Assembly: GCA_023014365.1 (NCBI GenBank)
Contig: JAEBUN010000016.1
Coordinates: 248,001-312,000, forward strand
Length of the DNA stretch: 64,000 nt
Source of the DNA: Lepiota brunneoincarnata
Taxonomy: Eukaryota > Basidiomycota > Agaricomycetes > Agaricales > Agaricaceae
Direction of reading: 5' to 3'
Shown here: piece by piece, positions 39,156 through 51,408 of the stretch
How the letters are laid out: each line of letters opens with the position of its first letter
Numbering within the stretch: the first letter of the stretch is position 1
The notes under the pieces: generated by a model
Seen by the model: the letters and a program-made list of their open reading frames with translations, nothing else
Told to the model about the DNA's origin: nothing
Database searches by the model: none
Made by a program: the position numbers and the translations under genes

Positions 39156-40771
39156 TCTGCCTGGACGTCTGGAAGCTGCTTATGCTGCAGGGCACATTGC
39201 AGGACTTGACATCATCTGCACATCATAACTCAGTCAAGTTCGGTTGCGAGATAGGCGGTGGTAGCTCAGTGGCTCAGAGTTGGTACGGGTGTTGAGTAAA
39301 ACCCATGATACGCCTGTGATGAAATAGACAAGGTTCCCTCCCATCCCTCCTCTCTCAATACGTGCCCAGACATGGTCACTCTGGACCACAGGAAGTCTTG
39401 TGGCATAACATTTGAGGCAAAATGTTCCCACACTGTCAGCCAATGTGCGACACGGGTTTTTTCATCGACAGGCGCCCGCCATGGCTGAGCAGCTCTCTCC
39501 ACGCATCAACTCTGCCCGTCTTCCCAATTTTGTTGGCAAGGCAGTGCGCTTTCCTTGCAAAGTTATCTCAGTGCGCTATATATCTACAATCCTTGGAATA
39601 CGCGCTTTAACTACTTCCCCTGGTAGTTTAATGGACAAAATGCAATCGTTGAGGCGAGTGATGGCGGTCAAGTCACGGTGATCCTGAATACTGTGCGTGA
39701 TAACCAAATCCTCGCGTATATCTCTGTTCTTATGTTCTTATGTGGTTGTAGACTTCGGATGTGCAAGACACCTTCGTGGAGGTGGTAGGTGCTGTGGTGA
39801 ATGGAACTACGATCAAGATGATGGCGTGTATAAATATGGGGGATAAACTAGGTGCGTAGCTGCAAAAATCGACTACATTCAAAGTACCCACCCAACGGCA
39901 GACCTTAAACTAGTGAACGATACTATCGAGATGATGCATGATCCCCGTTTTGAGAAGATCTTTTCCTGACTCCGGTGCTCCTCCTGCATGTAACATCAAT
40001 CAACTTGCCATATCGTATAACATCGACGAGTCACTGAATAACCCTCTTCGATGTAAATCAAACTCATCCCTTGCCCGTGTAAGTGAAGGATGTTCCACGT
40101 CATACTACACGTTCTCTTCACCCCAGAAAGACGATTCTTCTCGCACTTCCATAACAATGAAACAATGCCCTTCAAGATATATGATCTCCACATGGGCACA
40201 CCAAAAACCGATGGACTCTCATGTCTGTCCAGGGCATTCAACAATGAAGCCGAGGTCCTTATTGGGGCCAGCACAACCGGAATCGGCACCTTGGTGGACA
40301 CCATCCGGCGAGCCCGCATCTCCCAACAGCTCCCTACATCACAATAGTGAAAACTACGATGGTCATCCTGTTCGCGAAATCATTGCTGCCGCACATTTTC
40401 TTTTGCCTTCTCCGCGTCAGGGTCTGTATCAAGCTACTCCATCTCCCGCTCGAGACTATGAGCTCCATGATAGAGAGATGATCGATGAAGGAAGGCATAC
40501 ATTCCAGCCGTTCGCTCAGAACAACGGTGCGCCCGTTAACTAGCTACACCCCGGCCTCGTCGCGTGGGATGGTGACTCTTGTGATTGATTCGAGAAGGGA
40601 AGCCTTGATCAATTGATTAGCAGATGTTTTGCTATGGGTTGTGCACTAAATATTTTCCCAAGCTTCAAGCCTTAAGAGGCCAAACCTTTGAGTCGGAGGC
40701 CGACTTCCAGGATTCATCAAAACAGTTATCCGTTGTTCGATTGAAACCATCAACAACTGAATGGATTTTCT
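39156..40771. other. Unassigned stretch with short frames
   Basis: A plus-strand frame at 39938-40543 contains an intron-like GTAAGT...CCCCAG (48 nt, from ~40080). An overlapping frame reads YDLHMGTPKTDGLSCLS...GASTTGIGTLVDTI. Neither is recognised. An A-box-like TAGCTCAGTGG occurs near 39260 without a B-box. Confidence 0.25.
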
Positions 40772-41880
40772 TCAGTGCCTCATACACGCGATTCTCGTCA
40801 GTCCTAAAAGATTCGATAGCTCGAGCATCGAAAGGCGGTAGAGGAGAAGGCAGCCCACAATACGCAAGGTTGTAGGGAGCACGTCATCCAGGATTGCTGA
40901 ACGTATGCGCGTGTATAACCCATCGAGGGCAGCAAGCGGGTTCGCCGTCTTTCTGTTCAGCTGTATGGATTCCTTCGTTTGATCAATAACGTCGAGCACC
41001 TCCCACTGTGATACGGGATCCCTCCCCTCCGGGTCGCCTAAGAGCTTGACGCCCGTTTCAGCAAAGCGAAAAGACCCAGCACTGCTGTCGTTAATTTCAA
41101 GAGCTCGCCCCCCGCTGGCCATCAAGCCATCTGCGGAAATGATGATAGGATAATTCTCTCTGATTTCTTCCAACTTCTCTCGCAAGTATCACTCAACGTC
41201 TGTGCATGCCTTATCTCATCAGAGTCAATCGGCACCTCTTCCTTCCAGCAACACCCCTCGATGGACTCGGGTGAGAACGCCGTTTGGAGGTGAGACTCCG
41301 GGCAACTCAATAATGGGATACTGAGCGATCAAGCCAGTGATAAACTCGACCATTTCGCCTTACTCTCACTCGCCCTCACATTCATCCAAACCATCTATGA
41401 AGATCGACAGATGTTCGGGTCCTTGGTATATCTTTAGCTGTGCTTCTTTCCACCGGTTTAGGATCCTTTGCAAGCTAGTCGAGAATGAGATCATGATAAA
41501 TCGGATGGCTGACAAGCCAACTGATAAGCGATAGTGTTGAAAAAAAGTTTGGGATTGTTGCGATGATTCAGCTTGGAGAAGAATAATGTGGCGCAGAGAG
41601 TGGAACCCGCTGGGCTGGACGTGAACTCGACCTCGAGCCCAGTAAGAGTCTGGATGATGACTGATTTTCCGAACTTGCCATTTTCGCTTCCGTAGTAATT
41701 AATGACAATCTCGGTCATTGTCGGATTATTCATGACAAAGTGGTAGGCATGGTGGAACGATCTTGGTGCAACCGCCGCTCCTAACACTAGGATTATAATG
41801 CTTCTAACAACAAGAGGGGCTTTGGGCGAACAGCTGTCTTTGTTGTGCAATCTAACCACTGTCCATGCTTGTGCGGTCAC
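40772..41880 (-). pseudogene. NACHT-domain gene relic, minus strand
   Basis: Reading the minus strand with frame breaks gives a P-loop (GSENGKFGKSVIIQTL, ~41700), LFFSKLNHRNNPKLFFNTIAYQLA (~41580), Walker B SIFIDGLDECEGE (~41385), and then REKLEEIRENYPIIIS through DPVSQWEVLDVIDQTK to LSNLLGLTR. It has the same block order as the plus-strand relic at 31-33 kb and supplies the P-loop missing there. Stops between blocks show it is not functional. Such NTPases act in fungal self/non-self recognition. Confidence 0.7.
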
Positions 41881-43957
41881 CGTACATTTCTGTACAAGTG
41901 CCGGTTTTGATCACCGAATTTAACGTGGATACGTAAATGTGCTTTTCCTTGGCAGACAAATCATTTACGAAAGAGGTGTTGTACGTATCCCTCCCGCTCA
42001 CCAGATGAAGTACATATGTACATACCACATAATGGAGAGAGTTGCGCTGGGAAGAACTGCGAGATTGAGAAATGTGAGTTTGTCGTTCTAACCACGGCGG
42101 AATTGCTCCTGCCGGACCAGCTTTAGGCCAGTCCTCTGAAAGCCCTTTGTTGGCTCTTTCTAGATGGCGCCTGGGTTTCTTCGGTTGACCCACACAGCCC
42201 TGACTTGGAACTTGAAGACATGAACGATGGAGTCAACTGCGCATAATCGAGACTCAATCCAGCAGTTACTCAGGTCCGGCTTGCGCATCGTTGCACATGA
42301 ACAGACTCTTTCCACTTTGCAGAAAGCGTCTGATATCAGTCCCTGGAAGTACTTGCTTCGTAACCTTGTCCTGGAGTCCATCTTTAGAATGTTAGCAGGG
42401 ACACTACTACTGTCGGTCCTCGTATTTCCGAATCTTAAGGGACCACTTGTCCTTCCAGGACCTTCTTACCATCGGAATCAAACGGGACCAGCCTCTCTGT
42501 ATACTGCCCACAATTCCCCCGTGGTCTTTGAGTCCTTCCATGACCCGAGGTACTCCAAGCAACTCCGACCGATCGTTGGGCGATTCATCTCAGCCTCGTA
42601 TCTCAGTGGAGAATAAGCCGACAAGCTGGTTATACATACTTATGAGGTGTCCTAGAGATTCCCAGATTCGACGGTGATCCCCTTTGTCGGATCGGACACT
42701 ACATATTTGCAAGGGGATGCAAGGGGCTGAAGTTGCTGATGCAGATGGTATTGGGAGTCGGATTGCAATCTAGCAATAAGTATAATCGAGGTGCCGGGTA
42801 AGTCAAAGAAGTATTGGCATGCCCACCAGGGTTGGGGCGGAGCACTACTAATTCGCATAACCAAACCATTCATTGATCATCGCCAGGCTGTGCCAAATAC
42901 CGCTTGGATTTTGGTAACCACAAAAGTCTTTTGACCGCGTCTCCGATTAGGGGACAATAACTTGAGTTGACACAACTATAAAAATCCAACACACGATCTT
43001 AACAACTGCCAGAGGCGTAGTACAGTACCATCAACACCCGCCGATGTGCCAAGAATTCAAAGACCCCTTGCCATAGTATCTCCTTGTTTCTGCGCGGTGG
43101 CCGTGCTTGATTATATTGGCGCGCCTTGGCGACAAGAAGTCGTCAGCGCGAAAATATCGCGTGCCGGAGTGTTCCTCCCACACGGACAGGAAACGGGCAC
43201 CAATATTTTTGGTTCGGCCGCGCACCCGAATACACACTGAGGGATTCTTTGGCAATGTTATTGTCCACAGCGCCTCGGTTCATGGTTACGGCTATTCATC
43301 AGGTTCTACCACGCCCCGAGACGCCACACCACCCTAGTTCGATATCGAATATTCTGTGCTGACGAAGCGAGCTTTGGGGCGAACTCCGTAATATCATTTT
43401 TGCAGTCACAGAAGACTGGCGTTGGTCGTTACTAAACTACCCAACTCCACACTTTGGCTAATACCTGAGAAGGCATGCTGTCCCCGACTGTTTTCCAGGC
43501 TCGAATCGACAGAGGGAGGAATGGAGATAGCGCCTCAAGGACAAGGAAAGCACTTGTTTTTTTTTTTTCAGGAAGAGCGGACAGAGCGGGCGACAAAGAT
43601 CGGACGGATGAAAACAAATAGGGAAGGTCGAGTGAAATGGTTTAAGTATGCCGGAGAAAGGTAGGGAAAGAAAAAGAGAATAAGGATCATGAAAATCCTG
43701 GTGGTCATTGTGCGCTCGCCGTTCCCACTCAGTCCCCTCATCACAACGTTACCACCCTCAATTCTGACACGAAGCAAAGCCCAACCCACTACCCTCCGCG
43801 CACCCTGGCTCAACCCACGCCAAGAACCCACAAAGAATCCAACGCCCCGAGAAGCCTATATCTTTTTCTTTACAGACGAATCACCCACTACGAAACGCTC
43901 TTCACGCCCCTCCCAATACCGCCGACAATCGAAACCGGGGAATTCGTGAGACCTGCC
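41881..43957. other. Intergenic, no gene recognised
   Basis: Short frames on both strands lack domains or splice-consistent structure. There is a run of T near 43560. The last ~300 bp are probably 3' flank of NAC-beta. Confidence 0.35.
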
Positions 43958-44796
43958 TCAGTCAAGGGCTGCAGTCTCTCCTCCTTCTGCCTCAAAATTC
44001 TCTACAAGGTCTGGTACGTCATCGTCGTCGTCATCCGCGGGGCCGGGCCTCTGCTGGTTTTGCTGGATTGCCTGATATGACTCTGCCAACTTGCGCAACG
44101 ATGCAAGGGAGTCGGGGCCAAGCTGGTTGAGAATTCCGGGAACAAGCTCTGTAAGTTCCTTGACTTGGCCCTGGCCGTAGATAGCGAACGTGTTTGAAGT
44201 GATGGCTGCGTGCACTATGGGTGTTGACACAACGTGTTAGTGAACCATGTCAGCTGTTTCGCTTCCAAAGCGCGTATGAATAGAAATAGACTGCGGGCTA
44301 AGCGCGTGTCGAAACGAATAGAGCCACAGAGGGAGAGGCTAGAATATGCGAGATGAAAGGAAATAGATCACCCACCTTTTGGTGCCGTGAAATGCAACAC
44401 ATTTCCGTCCTCCCGGAACATGTTGACTTCTTCCACGCCAGCGATAGGCTGAACATTCAGCTTCTTCAAAGCACCCTGCAGCTTCTTGTCATCCTGTGCC
44501 GCAGATGGCTTCGGTTTCCGCACAATCTTTCGGCGAACCTGTTCCCTTTCCACCTATGGGCATATACGCGCGTCATAAATCCAGGATCGAGAGAGATTTT
44601 TCCATGTTCAGTTGTCCAAGTTTGTGCGGGCGAGAACCAGAGAGCCACGTTGAAAATCCGATGTGAGCCCGTTGAGAGAGAGCATAATTTAAGAACATCA
44701 GCAGCCGAAGATCCCGTCAAGGACACCCGGGAAAAACGCACCAATTCTGTTGGCCGCAGCGGCAGCCTGCAACTTGGCTAGTTTTGCGGGGTCCAT
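43958..44796 (-). CDS. EGD1: Nascent polypeptide-associated complex, beta subunit (BTF3/EGD1)
   Basis: NAC binds ribosomes near the exit tunnel and shields nascent chains. Exon 1 is 44742-44796 ([18 protein letters not shown], donor GTGCGT). Exon 2 is 44376-44553 ([10 protein letters not shown]...[19 protein letters not shown]...VLHFTAPK, donor GTGGGT). Exon 3 is 43958-44214 ([35 protein letters not shown]..., acidic tail [13 protein letters not shown]). The RRKxxRK ribosome-binding motif and the NAC domain are present. The three exons joined are one nucleotide off frame near GGAACAGGTTCGCC, so a small extra exon or an indel must lie between exons 1 and 2. The family call is certain. Confidence 0.93.
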
Positions 44797-45437
44797 GTGA
44801 ATACTCCTAGGGTGTGGATTTCAGGACAAGAGAGCTTGTCGTGATGGACTGAGGTGACCTGGGACGAAGGGGTGGGAGGGAAGGGGCAGCCTTCTTGCTG
44901 GTGACTTTGTCACTGTCGAGGTCGACCGTTGACGGGTTGGTGCAAATAAGGTTCATTACAAATACATGTAAACCATCAGCCACCCATCATCTCACAATTC
45001 CACTGCCTTTGCGGCCTTTTTGTCAGGATAAATGAGGTCCAGGCGGATTCGTCCAAGTAGAAGCTTTAGAACTACTCCTGCACCATTATGCGGACATTAA
45101 AGTGCCTGCAGTGCACCAGCCAGCGAGGACAGCGTGCGGCAAGCAGGCGGCACTCATCGTCGGAGTTGCAAATTGCCACTCCCACTGCCGATCAAAAACC
45201 GTGCTACTGACACACAAACTCTCTGTACTAACGAATTATAGCCCTCACAATCATATCGTGGCTGTACTATATGAATTATAAATGCACATTGGATAAACGA
45301 CTAGCACCGGCAGTGTGACCGACCTCAAGCCGCACGTCCTTGTCGTCCAGATATAACATACATCATGGTAGTAGAAAGTAGCTCCTTGGTAACAAGTTGT
45401 TGCGGATTCACCTCTTCGTTTACTCGGTGTAGAGTGA
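44797..45437. other. Promoter region of NAC-beta and 3' flank of the permease
   Basis: Intergenic stretch; no ORF or repeat is recognised. Confidence 0.4.
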
Positions 45438-47820
45438 TCAGTCCGATGCACCTAACAATGGCTGTGTCTCAAGAGTTTTATATTTCTTCACGAACCGCTT
45501 GTTTTTAGCACCATCCGGAGATTCCTCGAGAACTTCCACAACTTCATAGCCCCCGAGATCGGGAAAGAGGATCATCCACATCCAGTAATAGGCACCGGCA
45601 GCCTAAAATTATCAGTCTCATAACATTGGACCCACGGCCGAACTCACGAGGATTATAAGAACTGCCACTACGCAATATCTGATTAAACATTAGGATATTG
45701 GAACAGGACGCAACTTTTGTGTTACTCACGTTGCGTACCAGAATGATACGTCCCCGTGACCGGGCTCGGGCGGTACCCTGAAGAACACCAACTCAGAGAG
45801 AGAACGACAGAGTGGTCAAAGATAATATACCAGGGTACTGCCACTAATAAGAGGCAGTATGACAGATAAATTACAACATCCGAGTTCTTTGCCTGCAGCG
45901 GTGAAGGCGATATACCCTCTAGTCTTCTCCTTTTTCGCAGAAGCCAGACACCAACAACGATAGCGCACTGAAAGAACTGAACCATGGTCAGTAGGCTCCC
46001 AGCCATATGAATCTTAACCTACATAATACGGATATGACGACAGATCAAAAACAAAGTTAAATGCGTCTTTTGCAGGAAGTAAGATGATTGCAAAAATGTC
46101 TGTGCCCCCTCTGATCAGGGCGGGGCCCAGGGGCGTCCCGAAAGGTTTTGTTGATGCCAAAAGACTAGAGTAAGGTAGTAGGCCTTGTCGAGCAATTTCA
46201 CGTATGACTCGAGCCTGGTATGAACATGAATAAACCGGAAAGAAACGTATCATTTAACGAATCGGGCTACGGACGTGGCCAATGGTCTGTGAATTGTGCG
46301 GACATTCTCATCAACCTATCAATCGGAAGGCAGTCAAGACGTACAGCAGCAACCTCGGTGAAATTGTAAGACAGTCCTCAAGTGTTCGGTGTGGACGACT
46401 CACAATACAGCCAAAACAGCTCAGTGCAACAAAGAGGGAAAGTATCTTGGCTCCCCAGTGGTCACCATACACACGACGGAAGAACAAACCAGCCACTAGT
46501 TGTCCTGAGTTCTTTATCTCGTCCTTTGGTACGGCAGCAATGTATGAAACATTGATAAGGAAGAAAAGCGAAGACGTGAGGGCGAGTGCGATAGCACTTG
46601 ACTTTCGTGCAATTCGTACAGGGTCATGGCTCTTGACTTCTCCGAGTACTCCAAAGATGTTTTCCCAGCCCCGGCAGCTCTGGGCGGCCTTAACCTAGGA
46701 TATTGATATGAGCTACTTGACGCCTTGGTTACATATGTTGGCTCACCAATCCGAGCACAAGTGCATTAGGACTAGGAGATGTGCCTTCAAACGGATGCTT
46801 GAAGTTTACATATGGGTCGCCGATACTGGTAAACCCAAACAACACAGCGAGGCCTGTTAGGACAACACTTGCGCCAAGGTCAATAAATGAACGTATATGC
46901 ATGGGGGTGCATCCCTCACGATACTAAAGAAACCAATTTTAAGGATGTCAAAAAATCGACGATGCGGAGAGACCATTTAGTAGATATTCCTACAACTGGA
47001 GCCCGGGTAAGCAAAGCGAGAAATTGGGAATTAAACTAGGGACACACTTAGCGTCGCGGTAAGAAGAACATAGGCAGCCACTTGGGTCTGGTTAGCTGGG
47101 GTGACAGGCAGATCCAGTGCCGCCAGAAAATATTGGGCGAAGGTGACTGCATTTCCGAGGCTTTGTCTAACATAATGTAAGATCCTTTATGGGGGGTTGT
47201 CATAGCCGTAATGCGCACGGGGTGAGGATAGCTGTTATTGCGAATACGGTTGAGACGAGGTGTCTAGGTTTGGGGTATGCTTGTTCAAGGTAGACAACCT
47301 CGGCACCCGACCTATTAGGGAACATAGCCGCCAGCTCGGCATAAATGGCGAGACCAGCTATTTACTATTAGCGCTGCCACTTTCACGACTTCAATCCACC
47401 TACACAAGGCAAAAAGAGGCGCAAGTATCCAATAGGACAGTGCTACTCCAATTGACCCTACAGAATTCAGGATAGTCCCCGGGACGGCAAAGATACCAGA
47501 GCTGGTTCACATTCATCTGATAAATGCCCCAAGAGCCCCCAGCTGAGAGCACACACCCAATGATTGCCCCCACATTCAACATCACGGCTGAGAACAAAGT
47601 GATCTGTCTCCCGATGGGGCTTCCCTAGAATCCATGCCTGTGTCAATCAAGCAGCGGTACGGGAAGCGAAATATCAACTGACAATCTCGATTGGTGCGCC
47701 TGGACTGCTGGTCATGATCAAGGTGGAGGTTGAGCCCTCCTGCTGTTCGTCTGATCCGTCATTGATGCCCTCTGCATCATAATACGAGGTTCTGTCGCCG
47801 TCCGAGCTCAACAAAGCCAT
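45438..47820 (-). CDS. Amino-acid permease of the LAT/MUP1 (methionine permease-like) type
   Basis: An APC-superfamily plasma-membrane transporter split into many short exons. The first exon begins MALLSSDGDRTSYYDAEG at 47820. Membrane segment 1 carries LFSAVMLNVGAIIG and a Gly-rich turn (~47590). Later exons include the Ser/Ala loop with GWENIFGVLGEVKSHDPVRIARK-like sequence (~46610-46690) and VAGLFFRRVYGDHWGAKILSLFVALSCFGC (~46400-46500). Further on are ARVIREIARQGLLPYSSLLASTKPFGTP (~46130-46210), membrane exons at 45722-46006, and the tail YYWMWMILFPDLGGYEV...ETQPLLGASD, stop at 45438. MUP1 relatives import methionine and similar amino acids; the substrate here is inferred. Introns carry normal GT-AG ends, and no break was noticed. 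Confidence 0.85.
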
Positions 47821-48254
47821 CACAGGGGGATCGGGATGAGAGGGGATGGACCAAGGCTACGGCAGGACAGCTGCCCTAGAAGAGGAACAGAGTTCGTCGT
47901 TATCACACGGTGCCAAGGCGCCTCACGGCACCTTTCAGGTACGTGACGTTTGAGTGATGAGGAAAGCCAAGTCGTAGGTCGCAAAGGTGTGCTTTTTCCA
48001 GACTGAATTGTTCGTGGCAAACCTGAACTTCAGATTCGAACTCAGCAATGTCGAAAACGCGCTAGTCAAATTCGCGCGATGGTTCATAAACCACCGAGAG
48101 TGTCTTAGAATGCCTTGTTTAACCCTCGCTTATCCACTTCTCAAAGGATGATTCAATTCCGCTCCTCGCGGGTACGTGCAAATAATTATCGACGACCACT
48201 CGACGGTAGAAAGGGGTAAATGTGCCCTCTAAGTGCTCGAGCAAGAGAGAAGTC
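47821..48254. other. Intergenic between permease start and acetyltransferase end
   Basis: No gene recognised; probable permease promoter. Confidence 0.4.
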
Positions 48255-49488
48255 TCAAACGAGCCTCGAGAGGCGATCAATCCCTTCTTCCTCAAGCCTC
48301 ATCCCAACCCACTCGCTCATAGGCTTTGCACCAAGCTTCTTTTCGTAGAAGTCAATGGAAGGCTGGTTCCACTAGAAAAAAGGAGGGCCGCATGTCAGTA
48401 ATCTAAAACCTGAAAAAAAACTAACAAACAATACCTTGAGCACTGCCCAGTCCAATCTCGGGCACCCCTAAGAACATATCCCGTCAATGAAAACCCCAAT
48501 CACAAGCACGAAATGAACGTATACCTTCTCTTGAGCAATCTCACCCAACCTTCTAAATAACATCTTGCCAACGCCAAGGTTCCTATACTCCGGCTTCACA
48601 TACAAATCCTCCAACTGCATCCGAAATCGAACCGTTAGCGCTTCGTTCTGGGATCTCCCATAACTCAAAACCGAAAGAGCAGCGAGATCCCATCAACTTT
48701 TCGTAAGAGGGGAAAATGCAAGAACGAATCTTTTCTAAATGGAACATAAAACTCACATAAAGCCCGGGCATGCCCGTCCACGTCGAGAAGTTGAAGAAAT
48801 ACAACGCAAGTCCTATCGGTTCCTGCTTCGCACTCGCTTTGACGGCGTCCTGCTGTTCCGAAGAAGAAAGGAAAGCAAGCAGGGCGTATGCATGAGGCGC
48901 TTCGAAGAGGTTCTTCCTCAACTGCATGAGAGAGCGAAAAAAAAAAGTCGTGATCGATCCCCAGTCTCACAAGGCAGGCAATTGACAATCTTACTAGCTC
49001 AGGCGTGGCTTTGACCGAGTCTTTGGCTTTCTCATATTCTGCCTACAAAGAGTACGTTAGTATCGGGCGAGTAATGAGGTGTTCAACGGCATGGACGGAT
49101 AAGCGACGGTGCGGGTGTTCGCTAAGCGCCATTTCATTCCGTTCGTAAAGTCAGGATTGGAACCACAGGCACGTACGAGATCGGTGATGAGATGCAATAT
49201 CCCTTCCTGTGAATACCCAGTATCATGTTGGCATCGCGAAAAGGAGGAGCGAAAAGAGGTGGAGCGCACGATATCGTCGGGGGTTGCAGCACGAACGACA
49301 ACTTCTTGCTTCTTCTTGCCCTCCTGCGTTCGCTCTTTTCCGGGGTTCAAATTCCGCGCGGGCTGTTTACTAGCCGAGTCTACAGAGGTCCGTAAACCAT
49401 GCTCAACTCCGCGATTAGCTAGGACTAGGAATAATAGGCGCGCACCTGAACTACGAAACAAGCTCAACCGACGAAGGAATGACGACAT
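48255..49488 (-). CDS. GNAT N-acetyltransferase, SSAT/diamine-acetyltransferase type
   Basis: Short exons assemble in order: MSSFLRRLSLFRSSG (49488) and VVVRAATPDDI (~49280); EGILHLITDL (~49190); AEYEKAKDSVKATPEL (~49040). Next come LRKNLFEAPHAYALLAFLS...IGLALYFFNFSTWTGMPGLY (48920-48760) and LEDLYVKPEYRNLGVGKMLFRRLGEIAQEK (~48610-48520; acetyl-CoA loop RNLGVGK). The last two are GCPRLDWAVLK and WNQPSIDFYEKKLGAKPMSEWVGMRL...RLSRLV (stop 48255). Donors such as GTACGT, GTAAGA, GTGAGT and GTATAC fit. SSAT enzymes acetylate polyamines or thialysine; the W..LKWN..SIDFYE block is typical. The N-terminus is basic and may be a mitochondrial targeting signal, though the exact start and first intron are uncertain. 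Confidence 0.85.
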
Positions 49489-50445
49489 GGAAGAGATCAA
49501 TATGAGGACAGTAAGATTGAGAGTAGTAGATGCAGCGGCAAGGAGTATCTGGAGGTCGTAGTTGCGGTCAGTGGAACTCTCTTAGGCGCTGAGCACAACA
49601 CTGGAGTAGGTCCTGATGGAATGAAACTGTCAAGTAGACCGTGGTGAGTCCAAATATAAACCATTCCCTCACCTGCCACGGTCCCACCTGCGTGGAACAT
49701 TCTGTCAACAGTTCCTTGTTTTCTCAAAATTATCGTGCACAACACCGATAGTAACTTGTTCGCGGACACATGTTTGGCTACCGTGGATTCATCTATTGAG
49801 CACTTGCTGCGAACGTCGACTGTGGGCGACCTTGATGACCAGAGAAGGATTCGGCACGTAGGATCACATTTAGCTTGCTTCTACGATGGGAATTGGATAT
49901 TCGGTACGTCCAATATTCTTATCATGCGGGAAAGGCGCCAACTGACTCTTGGTGCTAGGTGTGCGTCTGCTAAACAACGATATTATTGTGAAAATCAATT
50001 TGCAGCTCGCCGATGCTTGCCGGAAAACCTACGCTAGCACCACGTACGTCTGTCTTCTTTGTGCTACCCACGAAAGGCATTAATGGTTATCCGTTATAAA
50101 GCTGAAATTTTGGCCCTGAGGCTTTTGCATACACTTCCAATGACGCAGTACCAACCAATAACTTTATTTTAACCAGCACACCAAAGCCTGATTATTGCTA
50201 CAGCAACACAGTACACAAGCTAAACCGGTACAATGATCACTTATTGTGATCATGTTACATCAGAAGAACATGTATAGACAATTGCTATATTCAGTTATTA
50301 TTGGCGTAGCGAAAGCATTACAACAGCACAGCAACAGATCAGAATTTCTTGCACATTATGCTCAAGATGGTAAACGTCCAGCAAAAGGTATAGCTGGTAT
50401 ACCAAACAAAAAAACAAGACCTCGCAAACCACCATTTGCCAGGTG
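49489..50445. other. Intergenic between acetyltransferase and coactosin genes
   Basis: No gene is recognised. The part nearest 50100-50440 is AT-rich and is likely 3' flank of coactosin. Confidence 0.4.
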
Positions 50446-51291
50446 CTATACACCATCATAACTGGCACCACCTGCCTTGAGAAGCGCCATCAGCACACGA
50501 CCAACAAAACCTCAACTACGCGAGACTCACCTTTCTCAAACGAACGATGATTGGATCCTCAGCCAAATCAGCTTTCTCCTTTGCTGCAACCTCGATGGAA
50601 TACGCTTTCAAAACATTCTTGACATCCGCTGTGTGGACAGAGATCTACGAGATGAGGTGTGGCGAATCACATCAAGAAAAAAAGCAGGTTGTAGTGAAGG
50701 ACTTGGCACCCACCTTGCCTTTCCTCATCAACTTGCATCCCGGGCCTATCCACACCTGTCGTTTAGAGTTGAGGGTCGAAAAAAAAAACCACCCGTTAGA
50801 ATACGAGGATCGTCGAAGAACACGAGAAGAGGCCGTCGCGTCGATCATCACCGTAGCGAATAGATTGCAAAGATCGATGGAATAGAAGGACGACGCGCGA
50901 ACCACGGAGAACCGAGAGTCGCGAAACGAAGAGTTCGAATGGGGTGACGAGTCAACTAATCTTCTCGATCGACGAAAGAGATACGGCGACGGACCACGAG
51001 GATAAACTTTTCCCTGACGGACTCCTTGTCATTCGAGTATTTGACACGCGCATAAGCGAAAGAAGCCTTGTTGTCGTCAAAAAGGCCTTGGAGCTCCTTG
51101 AGTCCCCCGTTGCCGGTGTGTGTGAGCTGGAGCTTGTCCGAGCGATCAGAGGCGTAGTCAAGGAGGAGCCAGTTGGTTTCGCTCTTGTCGTCGCGGACGT
51201 CGAGGTATGCTGGAAAAGATGTCAGAAGGCGTTGTACAATGCGGACATGAAAGTTACCCTCTGTAATCTTGGGGTCTGACACGTCTGCCAT
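50446..51291 (-). CDS. Coactosin-like actin-binding protein (ADF/cofilin-homology domain)
   Basis: Exons: MADVSDPKITE (51291, donor GGTAAC); AYLDVRDDKSETNWLLLDYASDRSDKLQLTHTG...FILV; VWIGPGCKLMRKGK (~50700-50760); ISVHTADVKNVLKAYSIEVAAKEKADLAEDPIIVRLRK (~50550-50670); and AGGASYDGV with TAG at 50446. The WIG..., KVHTADVK and IxxRLRKAGGASYD blocks are diagnostic. Coactosin binds F-actin and interferes with capping. It is single-domain, of usual length (~145 residues). It shares a 117-bp upstream region with the divergent RRG9 gene. Confidence 0.92.
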
Positions 51292-51408
51292 GGTAGAGAT
51301 AAGTAACGAAAATAGGCGAGAGTAGACCGAGCGTCTGTCCTAATCACGGCAACTTCCGACTCGCATCAAACCCGTTGATTTCTTTTCTCCCAAAATTCAA
51401 AATTCAAA
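51292..51408. promoter_or_regulatory. Short divergent promoter between coactosin and RRG9
   Basis: Only 117 bp separate the two start codons. The stretch contains A/T-rich tracts near RRG9 (CAAAATTCAAAATTCAAA), but no clear TATA box. It must carry both 5' UTRs as well as promoter elements. Confidence 0.7.

Noticed and set aside
39234..39345. Possible tRNA-derived SINE or tRNA
   Set aside because: TAGCTCAGTGG fits an A-box, but no convincing B-box, stem pairing or Pol III terminator follows.
43553..43568. Poly-T run as a retroposon tail
   Set aside because: No LINE/SINE body or target duplication next to it.
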